Made by a program: the position numbers and the translations under genes
Shown here: piece after piece, positions 35,538 through 44,448 of the stretch
How the letters are laid out: every line of letters starts with the position of its first letter
Numbering within the stretch: position 1 is the stretch's first letter
The notes under the pieces: model-generated
What the model was told of the DNA's origin: nothing
Database searches by the model: none
Seen by the model: only the letters and a program-made list of their open reading frames with translations
Assembly: GCA_037439465.1 (NCBI GenBank)
Contig: JBBIVX010000013.1
Span: 1-64,000 of the forward strand
Direction of reading: 5' to 3'
Source of the DNA: Parasulfuritortus sp037439465
Lineage (GTDB): Bacteria; Pseudomonadota; Gammaproteobacteria; Burkholderiales; Thiobacillaceae
DNA length: 64,000 bases

Positions 35538-36518
35538 ATGTCCAAGCCCAGTCTCATCGACCGTTTTGGCCGCCGCATCGAATACCTTCGACTTTCCGTC
35601 ACGGACCGCTGCGACCTGCGCTGCGCTTACTGTATACCGGAAGGCTTCAAGGATTTCGAGGAGCCGGCGCACTGGCTCACCTTCGACGAGATCGAGCGTC
35701 TGTTGCGATTGTTCGCCGGGCTGGGATTGCGCCGCGTCCGCTTCACTGGCGGCGAACCGCTGCTGCGCCGCAATATCGTCGACCTGGCGCGGCGGGTGGC
35801 GCTTCTGCCTGGCGTCGAGGACCTTTCCATTTCCACCAATGCCACCCAACTCGATCGCCATGCCCGCGACCTGAGGGCGGCAGGGGTCAGCCGCCTCAAT
35901 GTCAGCCTCGATTCACTGCGTCAGGACCGGATAGAAAAGATCACCGGCCGGCCGGTGCTGGACCACATCCTGGCTGGCCTCGCCGCCGGCCGTGCCGCCG
36001 GTTTCGCGCCCATCAAAGTGAATATGGTGGCCATGCGCGAGAACGCCGACGAAATCGATGACATCGTTGCCTACTGCATGGAACAGGGCTTCATCCTCCG
36101 CCTCATCGAGGTCATGCCCATGGGCGATACCGCCCGCAAGATGGGCTATGTCGATCTGCAGCCGGTGAAGGCGCAATTGCGCCGCCGTTTCGACCTGGTG
36201 GACGCGATGTTCCCAGGAGGCGGTCCGGCGCACTACCTGAGCAGTCGCGACGGCGGCTTCACCGTGGGCTTCATCACCCCCATCTCGCAACATTTCTGTG
36301 CCACCTGTAATCGCGTGCGCCTGACCGTCGATGGCGTGCTGCACCTCTGCCTGGGCCAGGAAGAACGGGTCGAATTTCGGCCCTTGCTGCGTAGTGGGGC
36401 AGCGGATGCAGAGATCGTCGAGCGGATCCGCCAGTCCATGGAACTCAAGCCCGAACGCCATGATTTCAGCGAGCAGCCGCAAAAGCTCATTCGCTTCATG
36501 AGCATGACCGGCGGCTGA
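35538..36518 (+). CDS. moaA: GTP 3',8-cyclase
   Basis: MoaA is a radical-SAM enzyme for the first step of molybdenum-cofactor synthesis. The 326-residue protein has the N-terminal cluster motif CDLRCAYC (Cys25, 29, 32), TGGEPLLR, the second cluster with CATCNRVRL and a later cysteine in HLCLG, and ends in GG as the enzyme requires. It is divergent from mobB. moaC is not in the window. Confidence 0.96.
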   Translation: MSKPSLIDRFGRRIEYLRLSVTDRCDLRCAYCIPEGFKDFEEPAHWLTFDEIERLLRLFAGLGLRRVRFTGGEPLLRRNIVDLARRVALLPGVEDLSISTNATQLDRHARDLRAAGVSRLNVSLDSLRQDRIEKITGRPVLDHILAGLAAGRAAGFAPIKVNMVAMRENADEIDDIVAYCMEQGFILRLIEVMPMGDTARKMGYVDLQPVKAQLRRRFDLVDAMFPGGGPAHYLSSRDGGFTVGFITPISQHFCATCNRVRLTVDGVLHLCLGQEERVEFRPLLRSGAADAEIVERIRQSMELKPERHDFSEQPQKLIRFMSMTGG

Positions 36519-36576
36519 CGCCTCACGCCATGGGGCGGCGCGGCGGTGGCGCTAAGCCATTGAAATTTTTAGGCTG

Positions 36577-36604
36577 TTCGCCGGTGAAAAAGCCTGGCTA
36601 TAAT
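36577..36604 (+). promoter_or_regulatory. candidate promoter of panD
   Basis: A perfect TATAAT (36599-36604) lies 40 bp before the panD start, with a poor -35 (TTCGCC, 36577-36582) at 16 bp. The -10 is convincing; the -35 is not. Confidence 0.5.
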
Positions 36605-36643
36605 CTGCCTCCACTTTTTCCCTGCCCGGCGAGGTTTACCGTC

Positions 36644-37024
36644 ATGCAACGCACCCTGCTCAAATCCAAACTGCACCGTGTACGCGTCACCGCGTCGGAA
36701 CTGGATTACGAAGGCTCTTGCGCCATCGACGAGTTGTTGCTGGAAGCCGCTGACATTCACGAGTACGAGAAGATCGAGCTATACAACGTCAACAACGGTG
36801 AGCGTTTTTCCACCTATGCCATCCGCGCCTCGCGCGGCAGCGGCATCATCTCGGTGAACGGCGCGGCGGCACGCAAGGCGGCGGTGGGCGATATGCTGAT
36901 CATCGCCTGTTATGCCACCTACAACGAGATCGAGCTGGCCAATTTCCAACCCAGGCTGGTCTACGTGGATGACAAGAACCGCGTCAAGCGGATCGGTCAT
37001 CAAATCTCCGCTCAGGCCGCCTGA
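36644..37024 (+). CDS. panD: aspartate 1-decarboxylase (pyruvoyl proenzyme)
   Basis: PanD makes beta-alanine for pantothenate. The ATG at 36644 gives 126 residues. Cleavage is expected between Gly24 and Ser25 in YEGSCAID, forming the pyruvoyl group. Other markers are MQRTLLKSKLHR and the late GDMLIIACYA. No panB or panC is adjacent. Confidence 0.96.
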   Translation: MQRTLLKSKLHRVRVTASELDYEGSCAIDELLLEAADIHEYEKIELYNVNNGERFSTYAIRASRGSGIISVNGAAARKAAVGDMLIIACYATYNEIELANFQPRLVYVDDKNRVKRIGHQISAQAA

Positions 37025-37174
37025 GGGCCCATAGAAAAACCTGCTGCGCGGCCGGATTGCCGCGTGGCCCGGTGCTCGAAGGCTCGACTATCCATTTGTC
37101 ATGCCCCGCCTCCTGTGCTCCGTGCAGTTTGCACTCCGGCCGCTCGCTACGGTTTTTCGGGGGTATGAGTCTGT

Positions 37175-37720
37175 CTACGACATACCGATGCGATCCCATT
37201 CGAAGTAGGGACCGGGGTCGGTCTTGCGCCCCGGTGCGATGTCGGCGTGGCCGACGATGTGCGTGAGCGGATAGCGCGTCCTGAGTTGGCGTATCAGTGC
37301 CTCCAGGCGTGAGTATTGGGGGGCGGTGAAGGGTGTGTCGTCGCTGCCTTCCAGCTCAACACCGATGGAAAAATCGTTGCAGCCCAGGTGGCCCTGCCAG
37401 GAGGAGGCGCCGGCATGCCAGGCGCGCCGGTCGCAGGCCACGAGCTGGATCAGCTCGCCGTCCCGGCGTATGAGAAAATGGGCGGAGACCCGGAGGCCGC
37501 TGAGGCTGGCATAGTAAGGATGGGCGGCCGGGTCGAGACGGTTGCCGAAGAGTTCGAGGATGCCCTCGCCGCCAAATTCGCCCGGCGGCAGGCTGATGTT
37601 GTGGATCACCAAAAGATCGATCCTTGCCCCCGCCGGCCGGTCATCGCAATTGGGCGAGTCGATGCGCCGGGCCGTGCTCAACCAGCCGGCGGAGTCGATA
37701 TGACAAGGTTCTCTTTTCAC
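37175..37720 (-). CDS. ampD: N-acetyl-anhydromuramyl-L-alanine amidase, cytoplasmic
   Basis: AmpD cleaves anhydromuropeptides in peptidoglycan recycling. The frame is open well upstream, into the divergent exchanger gene, so a downstream start is needed; GTG at 37720 with a GGAGAA site gives 181 residues and an N-terminus typical of AmpD. Zinc ligands are His40 in VIHNISLPPGEFGG and the His and Asp in VGHADIAPGRKTDPG. No signal peptide is seen. Confidence 0.92.
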   Translation of the reverse strand: MKREPCHIDSAGWLSTARRIDSPNCDDRPAGARIDLLVIHNISLPPGEFGGEGILELFGNRLDPAAHPYYASLSGLRVSAHFLIRRDGELIQLVACDRRAWHAGASSWQGHLGCNDFSIGVELEGSDDTPFTAPQYSRLEALIRQLRTRYPLTHIVGHADIAPGRKTDPGPYFEWDRIGMS

Positions 37721-37784
37721 TATTCGCGGTTCTCCGGCCGGCATTATCGCCATAAAATGCCGCGTCCGATCAACGAGGATTCTC

Positions 37785-38786
37785 ATGCTGGCTATCGAGT
37801 TGCTTTTCTTTTTGGTCCTTATACTGATTGCCGCCGAGTTGTTCGTGAATGCCCTGGAACACCTCGGCGAGCGGCTCAAGATTTCCGAGGGCGTCACCGG
37901 CTCGGTCTTCGCCGCCGTTGGGACCGCTTTGCCTGAGACCATCGTGCCGCTGCTGGCCATCTTCTCCGGCACACAGAATCAACAGATCAATGAAGAGATA
38001 GGTGTCGGCGCCATCCTGGGCGCGCCGCTCATGCTCTCCACCCTGTCGCTCGCCATGATGGCCGCGTCAGTCTGGAAGAAACGGGGCACTCACGGTCATC
38101 TCAGCCCAGAGCGAACCGGCTTGACCCGCGACCTCGACTTTTTCCTGGTTGCCTTCGCCCTGGCCTGTGTAGCCCTGTTCGTGCCGCATGGCACGCTCGG
38201 CATTCGCGCTGCGCTCGCCTTTGTCATGGTATTGACCTACTTCTTATACATTATGCTCACCCTCAAGGCCTCGGAAAAACTGGTCAAGGACGGTCACGGT
38301 ACCGAGGCCGAGGCGCCCATGTTCCTGTCACGCCTGGGACTGCCGGAGAACTGGATCACGATCTTCATCCAGCTCGGGCTTAGCCTCGTCCTGCTGGTCG
38401 GCGGCGCCAAGGGTTTCATCCATGGTGTCGAACAGGCGGCGCCGCTGCTTGGTATCTCGGCCCTGATGCTCAGCCTGATGATCGTACCCATCGCCACCGA
38501 ACTGCCGGAGAAGATCAACAGCATCATGTGGATTCGCCGGCGCAAGGACACCCTGGCCTTCGGCAACATCACGGGTGCCATGGTGTTCCAGGGGACCCTG
38601 CTGCCGGCCATCGGTATCCTGCTGACGCCCTGGGCACCGGTGAAGGAGGTGCTGGCCGGTGTGGTCATCACCCTCATCGCCGCCGCTTGGTTGCGCTACA
38701 GGCTGGCGCGGGGGCAGTTGCGGGTCTGGCACCTGGCGGTCAACGGCGCACTGTACGCCACCTATCTGCTGATTGCCCTGTCCTGA
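37785..38786 (+). CDS. CaCA-family cation exchanger-like membrane protein
   Basis: The 333-residue protein has about ten membrane helices and two inverted alpha-repeat motifs: GTALPETIVPL near residue 47 and PIATELPEKINSI near residue 237, followed by GNITGAMVFQGTLLP. This is the Na+/Ca2+ (or H+/Ca2+) exchanger plan, with glutamates in the expected places. The ion is not known. It is divergent from ampD and almost touches ispH tail to tail. Confidence 0.86.
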   Translation: MLAIELLFFLVLILIAAELFVNALEHLGERLKISEGVTGSVFAAVGTALPETIVPLLAIFSGTQNQQINEEIGVGAILGAPLMLSTLSLAMMAASVWKKRGTHGHLSPERTGLTRDLDFFLVAFALACVALFVPHGTLGIRAALAFVMVLTYFLYIMLTLKASEKLVKDGHGTEAEAPMFLSRLGLPENWITIFIQLGLSLVLLVGGAKGFIHGVEQAAPLLGISALMLSLMIVPIATELPEKINSIMWIRRRKDTLAFGNITGAMVFQGTLLPAIGILLTPWAPVKEVLAGVVITLIAAAWLRYRLARGQLRVWHLAVNGALYATYLLIALS

Positions 38787-38790
38787 TCTC

Positions 38791-39717
38791 TCAGGCCAGA
38801 TCCTTCGGCAACGGGAAGTTGATTTTTTCCTCGATGCCGCCTTGCTGCGTTACCTGGGCCGCGCCCAGCTCCCTGAGCCGGGCGATGACCCCATCCACCA
38901 ACACCTCCGGCGCCGAGGCGCCGGCTGTCAGACCGATACGCGGCCGGCCGACCAGCCAGGCCGGGTCGAGTTGCTCGGCGTTATCCACCATATAGGCCGG
39001 CCGCCCGAGACTGGCCGCGACCTCGCGCAGCCGGTTGGAATTGGAACTGTTCGGCGAGCCGACGACGATGACTACGTCGCTGACTTCGGCCAGCCGCCTC
39101 ACCGCGTCCTGGCGGTTTTGGGTGGCGTAGCAGATGTCGTCCTTCCTGGGGCCGACGATCGACGGAAAACGTTCGGTCAAGGCCGCCACCACGCGCGCGG
39201 CATCGCTTACCGACAGGGTGGTCTGGGTGACATAGGCGAGCCGCTCAGGGTGGCGCACCGTGAGACAGGCCACGTCTTCCACCGTCTCCACCAGATACAT
39301 GCCCCCTTCCACCTGGCCCATGGTCCCTTCCACTTCCGGGTGGCCCGCGTGACCGATCATGACAATCTCCATGCCTTCCGCGTGCATCCGCGTCACCTCT
39401 CTGTGCACCTTGGTCACCAGCGGGCAGGTGGCGTCGAACACGGTCAGGCCGCGCCGCGCCGCTTCCTGACGCACCGACCGGGGTATCCCGTGGGCGCTGA
39501 AGATCAGGGTGGCGCCGTCGGGCACATCGGCCAGGTCTTCGATAAAGATGGCGCCGCGTGTTTTTAGGTTATCCACGACGAACTTGTTGTGCACCACTTC
39601 GTGGCGGACGTAGATGGGCGCGCCGAATCTCGCCAGGGCGGCCTCGACGATGGCGATGGCACGATCGACGCCGGCGCAGAAACCGCGCGGGTTGGCGAGC
39701 AGGATTTCACTGGGCAT
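38791..39717 (-). CDS. ispH: 4-hydroxy-3-methylbut-2-enyl diphosphate reductase
   Basis: IspH makes IPP and DMAPP in the last step of the MEP pathway, using a [4Fe-4S] cluster. The 308-residue protein has the three cluster cysteines Cys14 (PRGFCAGVDRA), Cys98 (DATCPLVTK) and Cys196 (DDICYATQNRQ). It ends the murJ-ribF-ileS-lspA-fkpB-ispH run and overlaps fkpB by 11 bp. dxs and ispA occur later in the window. Confidence 0.97.
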   Translation of the reverse strand: MPSEILLANPRGFCAGVDRAIAIVEAALARFGAPIYVRHEVVHNKFVVDNLKTRGAIFIEDLADVPDGATLIFSAHGIPRSVRQEAARRGLTVFDATCPLVTKVHREVTRMHAEGMEIVMIGHAGHPEVEGTMGQVEGGMYLVETVEDVACLTVRHPERLAYVTQTTLSVSDAARVVAALTERFPSIVGPRKDDICYATQNRQDAVRRLAEVSDVVIVVGSPNSSNSNRLREVAASLGRPAYMVDNAEQLDPAWLVGRPRIGLTAGASAPEVLVDGVIARLRELGAAQVTQQGGIEEKINFPLPKDLA

Positions 39718-40138
39718 GGTCGATGGCGAGGATCTGCACTGCGAATTCGACCGGTAGGCCGGCCAGCGGGTGGTTGAAGTCGAGTTTGACGGTATTGGCG
39801 CCGACTTCCACGATCGTTCCTATCCAGGTCTCGCCGTTTGGCAAGCCGCACTCGACCTGATGGCCAAGCGGCAACTCGGCCGGGAAGTCCTGGCGGGGCA
39901 GGGTCTGTACCAGCGCCTCGTCGCGTTCGCCGAAGGCCTGCCAGGGCTGAAGCGCGAACACCTCCCGCGCCCCCTCGGCGAGACCGATGAGTAGTTGTTC
40001 CAGGCGTGCGTCGATCTCGCCGCCGCCCACCGTGAACGTCTCCGGCGTCGCCGGCAAGGTGTTGGCGATTTCCTGGCCATAGCTGGCAATGCGGTAATGC
40101 AGGGTGACCCGATCGCCGGGCTGGATGCCATGGCTCAT
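39707..40138 (-). CDS. fkpB: FKBP-type peptidyl-prolyl isomerase, SlpA/FkpB type
   Basis: The ATG at 40138 overlaps the lspA stop (ATGA) and gives 143 residues. Features of the SlyD/FkpB group are GDRVTLHYRI, a flap domain in QDFPAELPLGHQ and the closing DFNHPLAGLPVEFAVQIL. It is a cytoplasmic folding enzyme. The lspA-fkpB-ispH order is conserved in many proteobacteria. Confidence 0.94.
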   Translation of the reverse strand: MSHGIQPGDRVTLHYRIASYGQEIANTLPATPETFTVGGGEIDARLEQLLIGLAEGAREVFALQPWQAFGERDEALVQTLPRQDFPAELPLGHQVECGLPNGETWIGTIVEVGANTVKLDFNHPLAGLPVEFAVQILAIDHAQ

Positions 40139-40614
40139 GCCGTTTTGTGCCGCAAGGCATCGACGACCAGCAGGCCGGCGCCAAGGGTGATGGCCGAGTC
40201 GGCGACGTTGAAGGCGGGCCAGTGCCAGGCGCCGAGGTAGAGGTCGAGAAAATCGATGACATGGCCGTACAGCAGCCGGTCGATGACGTTGCCCAACGCG
40301 CCGCCCAGGATCAGCGCCAGGGCCATGGGAAACAATCGCTGGGTTTGTGGCCGGCGCAGTAGGTGAACGATGACCGCACTGGCCGCCAGCGCCACCGTCA
40401 GAAAAAAACCGCGCTGCCAGCCAGGCTGGTCGGCGAACAGGGAGAAGGCCGCGCCGGTGTTGTGGACGTGGACCAAGTTGAAGAAGCCAGTCAGCGGGAC
40501 GACGTCCTGGTAGGGCGCCAGCTTGGCCATCACCGCCAGCTTGGTGAGCTGGTCGAGGACCAGCACGAGGCCGCTGAGCCAAAGCCAGGCAAGGCCGGAC
40601 TTAGGCCTGTTCAC
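40135..40614 (-). CDS. lspA: lipoprotein signal peptidase
   Basis: LspA removes signal peptides from prolipoproteins in the inner membrane. The GTG at 40614, inside the 3' end of ileS (14-bp overlap), gives 159 residues with four TM helices. The catalytic aspartates are in GNVIDR and FNVADSAI. Confidence 0.94.
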   Translation of the reverse strand: MNRPKSGLAWLWLSGLVLVLDQLTKLAVMAKLAPYQDVVPLTGFFNLVHVHNTGAAFSLFADQPGWQRGFFLTVALAASAVIVHLLRRPQTQRLFPMALALILGGALGNVIDRLLYGHVIDFLDLYLGAWHWPAFNVADSAITLGAGLLVVDALRHKTA

Positions 40615-43354
40615 GTTGTTCGCCCTCGCCGTACAGGTTGCTGACGCAGCGGCCGCACAGGCCGGGATGAGCCGGGTCGGCGTCGACGTCGGTACGCACG
40701 TGCCAGCAGCGTTCGCACTTGGCATGGCCCAGAGCCCCGACTTCGACCCTGGTCTCGCCTGCGCTCTTCTCTACCCGCGCGGCGGAGGTGATGACGACGA
40801 AACGCAGGTCGTCACCCAGGCTGGCCAGCAGGTCGTAATCAGCGCCGTCGGCGTAGTAAGTCACCTCGGCCTGCAAGGACGAGCCGACCTGGCCGGAGAC
40901 GCGCAGTTCCTCGATCTCTTTGCTGGCCAGGGCGCGCAGCTCGCGCAGCCGGGTCCAGCGGACGATGAGCGCGTCGGCGTCGGCCGGTTTTGGCGGCTCG
41001 TGCCAGACCGACAGGAAAACGCTATCGGACTGGCAGGTGAGCGCCCAGATCTCCTCCGCGGTGAACGACAGGATCGGCGCCATCAGCCGGGTCAGGGTTT
41101 GCAGTATGTGCCACAGCGCGGTTTGCGCCGCACGGCGGGCGGTCGAATCGCGGCCGGCGGTGTACAGCCGGTCCTTGAGAATATCGAGATAGAAGGCGCC
41201 CAGGTCTTCCGAGCAAAAGTGGCGCAGCCGTTGCGTCGCCGTGTGAAAGTTGTAGACCCGGTAGTCGGCCAGGACCGCGTCCTGAATCTGGCGGGTGAGC
41301 GCCACGGCATAGCGGTCGATCTCCAGCCACTGCTCCACCGGCCGGCCGTTTTTCGCCAGTTCGAAATCGGCGGTGTTGGCCAATAAAAAACGCAAAGTGT
41401 TGCGGATACGCCGGTAGGCTTCGACCACCCGCTTCAATATCTCGTCCGAGATGGTCAACTCACCGGAATAGTCGGTGCTGGCCACCCACAGGCGCAGTAT
41501 TTCGGCGCCCAGCGAGTCCGACACCTTCTGCGGCGCGACCACGTTGCCTTTCGACTTGGACATCTTCATGCCCTTGCCATCGACCACGAATCCATGGGTG
41601 AGCAGCGCCTCATACGGGGCGTGGCCATCGGTGGCGCAGCCGGTCAGCAGCGATGACTGGAACCAGCCGCGATGCTGATCGGAGCCTTCCAGATAAAGGT
41701 CGGCCGGGTGTTTCAAGCCCGCGCGTTCCTTGAGCAGGCAGGCATGGGTGACGCCGGAGTCGAACCACACGTCCAGGGTATCGCCGGCCTTTTCATAGTC
41801 GTCGGCCTCGGCGCCCAGGAACTCTTTCGGGTCGAGGCTGAACCAGGCTTCGATGCCCCGCTTCTCGACGCGTCTGGCGACTTCCTCCAGAAATTCCTGC
41901 GAGCGCGGGTGCAACTCGCCGGTCTTCCTGTGCATGAAGAAGGTGATCGGCACGCCCCAGTTGCGCTGGCGCGAGATGCACCAGTCGGGGCGGCTTTTTA
42001 TCATCGCCGTGAGGCGTTCGCGGCCCCAGGCCGGGAAAAACTCGGTGTCCGCGACCGCCTGCATGGCCGTGGCGCGCAGACCTTGCTGGTCCATGCCGAT
42101 GAACCACTGCCGGGTGGCGCGGAAGATGATCGGCGTCTTGTGCCGCCAGCAGTGCGGGTAGCTGTGCTTCAGGCTGCCTTGGGCCAGGAGCCGGCCATTC
42201 TCGCTCAGGGTTTCCAGCACCTTTTTGTTGCCGTCCCAGACCGAGAGTCCGCCGACGATGGCCGTGTCAGGGTAGAAGCGGCCGTCGTCGGCGACCGGGT
42301 TGGCGACCTCCAGCTTGTATTTCAGTCCGGCGATGTAGTCGTCGTGGCCATGGCCGGGGGCGATGTGGACCAGTCCGACGCCATCCTCGGCGGTCACGAA
42401 GTCGGCCAGTATCACCGGCACCTGGCGGTCGTAGAAGGGGTGCCGCAACGGCAGGCCCTCCAGCGCCGCGCCCTTGATCTGGCCCAGGGTCTCAACGGTC
42501 TCGAAGCCGTAACGCCGGATGGCGGTCTCGGCCAGATCATGCGCCAGGATCAACACGCCCTTCGGTGTGCGGATCAGGTCATAGATGAACTCCGGGTGCA
42601 CCGCCACCGCCCTGTTCGCGGGCAGTGTCCAGGGCGTGGTGGTCCAGATCACGGCATGGGCGGGGGCGTCGAGCGTATTGACGCCGCTGCGCCGGGCCAG
42701 GTCGGCCGGGTCCGCGACCGGGAAGGCGACGTCGATGGTGGGCGACACCTTGTCATCGTATTCCACCTCCGCCTCGGCCAGGGCCGAGCCGCAGTCGATG
42801 CACCAGTGCACCGGCTTGGCGCCCAGGTAAAGATGGCCGTTGGCCTGTATCTTGCCCAACTCGCGGATGATGTCGGCCTCGAAGCGGTAATCCATGGTCA
42901 GGTAGGGATTGTCCCAGTCGCCGAGCACGCCCAGACGGATGAAGTCGGCCTTCTGCCGTTCGACCTGGCTGGCGGCGTATTCGCGGCACAGTTCACGGAA
43001 GCGCGCGGCGGGGATGTGCTTGCCGTGGGTCTTCTCGACCACCAGTTCGATGGGCAGACCGTGACAGTCCCAACCCGGCACATAGGGGGCGTCGAAGCCA
43101 TCCAGGGTGGCGGCCTTGACGATGATGTCCTTGAGTATCTTGTTGACTGCGTGGCCGATGTGGATGTCGCCGTTGGCGTAGGGCGGGCCGTCGTGCAGCA
43201 CGAACAGCGGCCGGCCTTGGCCGTTGGCGCGGAGCTTTTCGTACAACTTTTTCTCGCGCCACTGGGCGATCCAGCCCGGTTCCCGGCGGGCCAGGTCGCC
43301 GCGCATGGGGAAGGGGGTGTCGGGCAGGTTCAGGGTGTCTTTGTAGTCGGGCAT
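40601..43354 (-). CDS. ileS: isoleucyl-tRNA synthetase
   Basis: A 917-residue class I synthetase that charges tRNA-Ile. It has the HIGH-type motif PYANGDIHIGHA near residue 60, the KMSKSKGN loop near residue 600, the CP1 editing region with TTPWTLPANRAV, and a C-terminal zinc finger CERCWH...CGRC. The bacterial short-C-terminal type is consistent with proteobacteria. It is followed by lspA with a 14-bp overlap. Confidence 0.97.
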   Translation of the reverse strand: MPDYKDTLNLPDTPFPMRGDLARREPGWIAQWREKKLYEKLRANGQGRPLFVLHDGPPYANGDIHIGHAVNKILKDIIVKAATLDGFDAPYVPGWDCHGLPIELVVEKTHGKHIPAARFRELCREYAASQVERQKADFIRLGVLGDWDNPYLTMDYRFEADIIRELGKIQANGHLYLGAKPVHWCIDCGSALAEAEVEYDDKVSPTIDVAFPVADPADLARRSGVNTLDAPAHAVIWTTTPWTLPANRAVAVHPEFIYDLIRTPKGVLILAHDLAETAIRRYGFETVETLGQIKGAALEGLPLRHPFYDRQVPVILADFVTAEDGVGLVHIAPGHGHDDYIAGLKYKLEVANPVADDGRFYPDTAIVGGLSVWDGNKKVLETLSENGRLLAQGSLKHSYPHCWRHKTPIIFRATRQWFIGMDQQGLRATAMQAVADTEFFPAWGRERLTAMIKSRPDWCISRQRNWGVPITFFMHRKTGELHPRSQEFLEEVARRVEKRGIEAWFSLDPKEFLGAEADDYEKAGDTLDVWFDSGVTHACLLKERAGLKHPADLYLEGSDQHRGWFQSSLLTGCATDGHAPYEALLTHGFVVDGKGMKMSKSKGNVVAPQKVSDSLGAEILRLWVASTDYSGELTISDEILKRVVEAYRRIRNTLRFLLANTADFELAKNGRPVEQWLEIDRYAVALTRQIQDAVLADYRVYNFHTATQRLRHFCSEDLGAFYLDILKDRLYTAGRDSTARRAAQTALWHILQTLTRLMAPILSFTAEEIWALTCQSDSVFLSVWHEPPKPADADALIVRWTRLRELRALASKEIEELRVSGQVGSSLQAEVTYYADGADYDLLASLGDDLRFVVITSAARVEKSAGETRVEVGALGHAKCERCWHVRTDVDADPAHPGLCGRCVSNLYGEGEQREQA

Positions 43355-43472
43355 TTTGCTTGTGTCGCCAAGTGTTGCTGTGATCGGTGTTCAAAGGGGC
43401 ATTGGCCGGGAGCCCCAGGCCTGAGCCGCTGACAAAGGTGAAAACGCATGGCCTACGGCCACCAAGCCCAGA

Positions 43473-44393
43473 TCAGGCATTCAACAACTCCCGCGCCAAT
43501 TCCGCATCCTTGCCAATCTGCGCCACCAGCGCCTCGAAATTCGGGAACTTGGCCTCGTCGCGCAGCTTGTGCAGGAACTCCACCCGCAGGTGATGCCCGT
43601 AAAGGTTGCGATCGAGGTCGAACAGATGCACCTCCAGGGTCGGGTTGCCGTTCGGGTGCACCGACGGCCGGGTGCCCAGGTTGGCCACACCTGGCCAGTC
43701 TGGCTTGGCGAGGCCCTGGACGCGCACGGCGAACACGCCCTTGACCGGCGGCCGGTTGTGCTTGAGCAGTATGTTGGCAGTGGGGTAGCCGATCTTGCGG
43801 CCAATCCGGTCGCCGCTGACCACCCGGCCGGAGATGGAATAGGGCCGGCCGAGCCGTTGCGCCGCGCCGGCCATGTCGCCGGCCGCCAGGGCCGCCCGCA
43901 CCGCCGTGCTGGAGGCGCGCTGGCCGGCGGCCTCGATGGTGTGCAGGACATCGACCTGAAAGCCATAGCGCTCGCCCAGGGTTTGCAGCAGGGCAAGGTT
44001 GCCGGCCCGTTTTGCGCCGAAGCGGAAATCGTCACCGACCAGCACATAACGCGCCTTGAGCCCATCGACCAGGATGTGGCGTACGAAGTCCTCGGCGCTC
44101 AGGGCGGCGAATTCCTTGGTGAAGCGGCAGACATGGACGTGGCCGACGCCCAGGGCCTTGAGGATTTCCAGCTTCTCGCGCAGGCTGGTCAGACGGCTGG
44201 GGGCGGCGTCAGGCGTGAAGACTTCACGTGGGTGAGGTTCGAAGGTCAACACGGTGGGCAGCCCCCCCACCGAGGCGGCGCGCGCGGTCAGCCGGGCCAG
44301 CATGGCCTGATGACCGAGATGGACGCCATCGAAGTTGCCGATGGTGAGGGCATTGGGGCGGTTGGCGTGGGGCCAGCCGTGGGTAATCAGCAT
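43473..44393 (-). CDS. ribF: bifunctional riboflavin kinase / FAD synthetase
   Basis: RibF makes FMN and FAD. The ATG at 44393 gives 306 residues with the nucleotidyltransferase motif GNFDGVHLGHQAML, and the C-terminal kinase domain with GRKIGYPTANI and KGVFAVRV. It lies between murJ and ileS on the same strand. Confidence 0.95.
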   Translation of the reverse strand: MLITHGWPHANRPNALTIGNFDGVHLGHQAMLARLTARAASVGGLPTVLTFEPHPREVFTPDAAPSRLTSLREKLEILKALGVGHVHVCRFTKEFAALSAEDFVRHILVDGLKARYVLVGDDFRFGAKRAGNLALLQTLGERYGFQVDVLHTIEAAGQRASSTAVRAALAAGDMAGAAQRLGRPYSISGRVVSGDRIGRKIGYPTANILLKHNRPPVKGVFAVRVQGLAKPDWPGVANLGTRPSVHPNGNPTLEVHLFDLDRNLYGHHLRVEFLHKLRDEAKFPNFEALVAQIGKDAELARELLNA

Positions 44394-44448
44394 CAAGATG
44401 TATCTGCTTGAAAGAGCGCGAATTTTAGCCGTCCGGGCGGGCTAGCGT

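Noticed and set aside
37721..37972. Upstream extension of ampD
   Set aside because: It overlaps the divergent exchanger gene and lacks AmpD features.
39707..40582. 291-codon version of fkpB
   Set aside because: The extra N-terminus is a shadow of lspA; the FKBP domain starts at ATG 40138.
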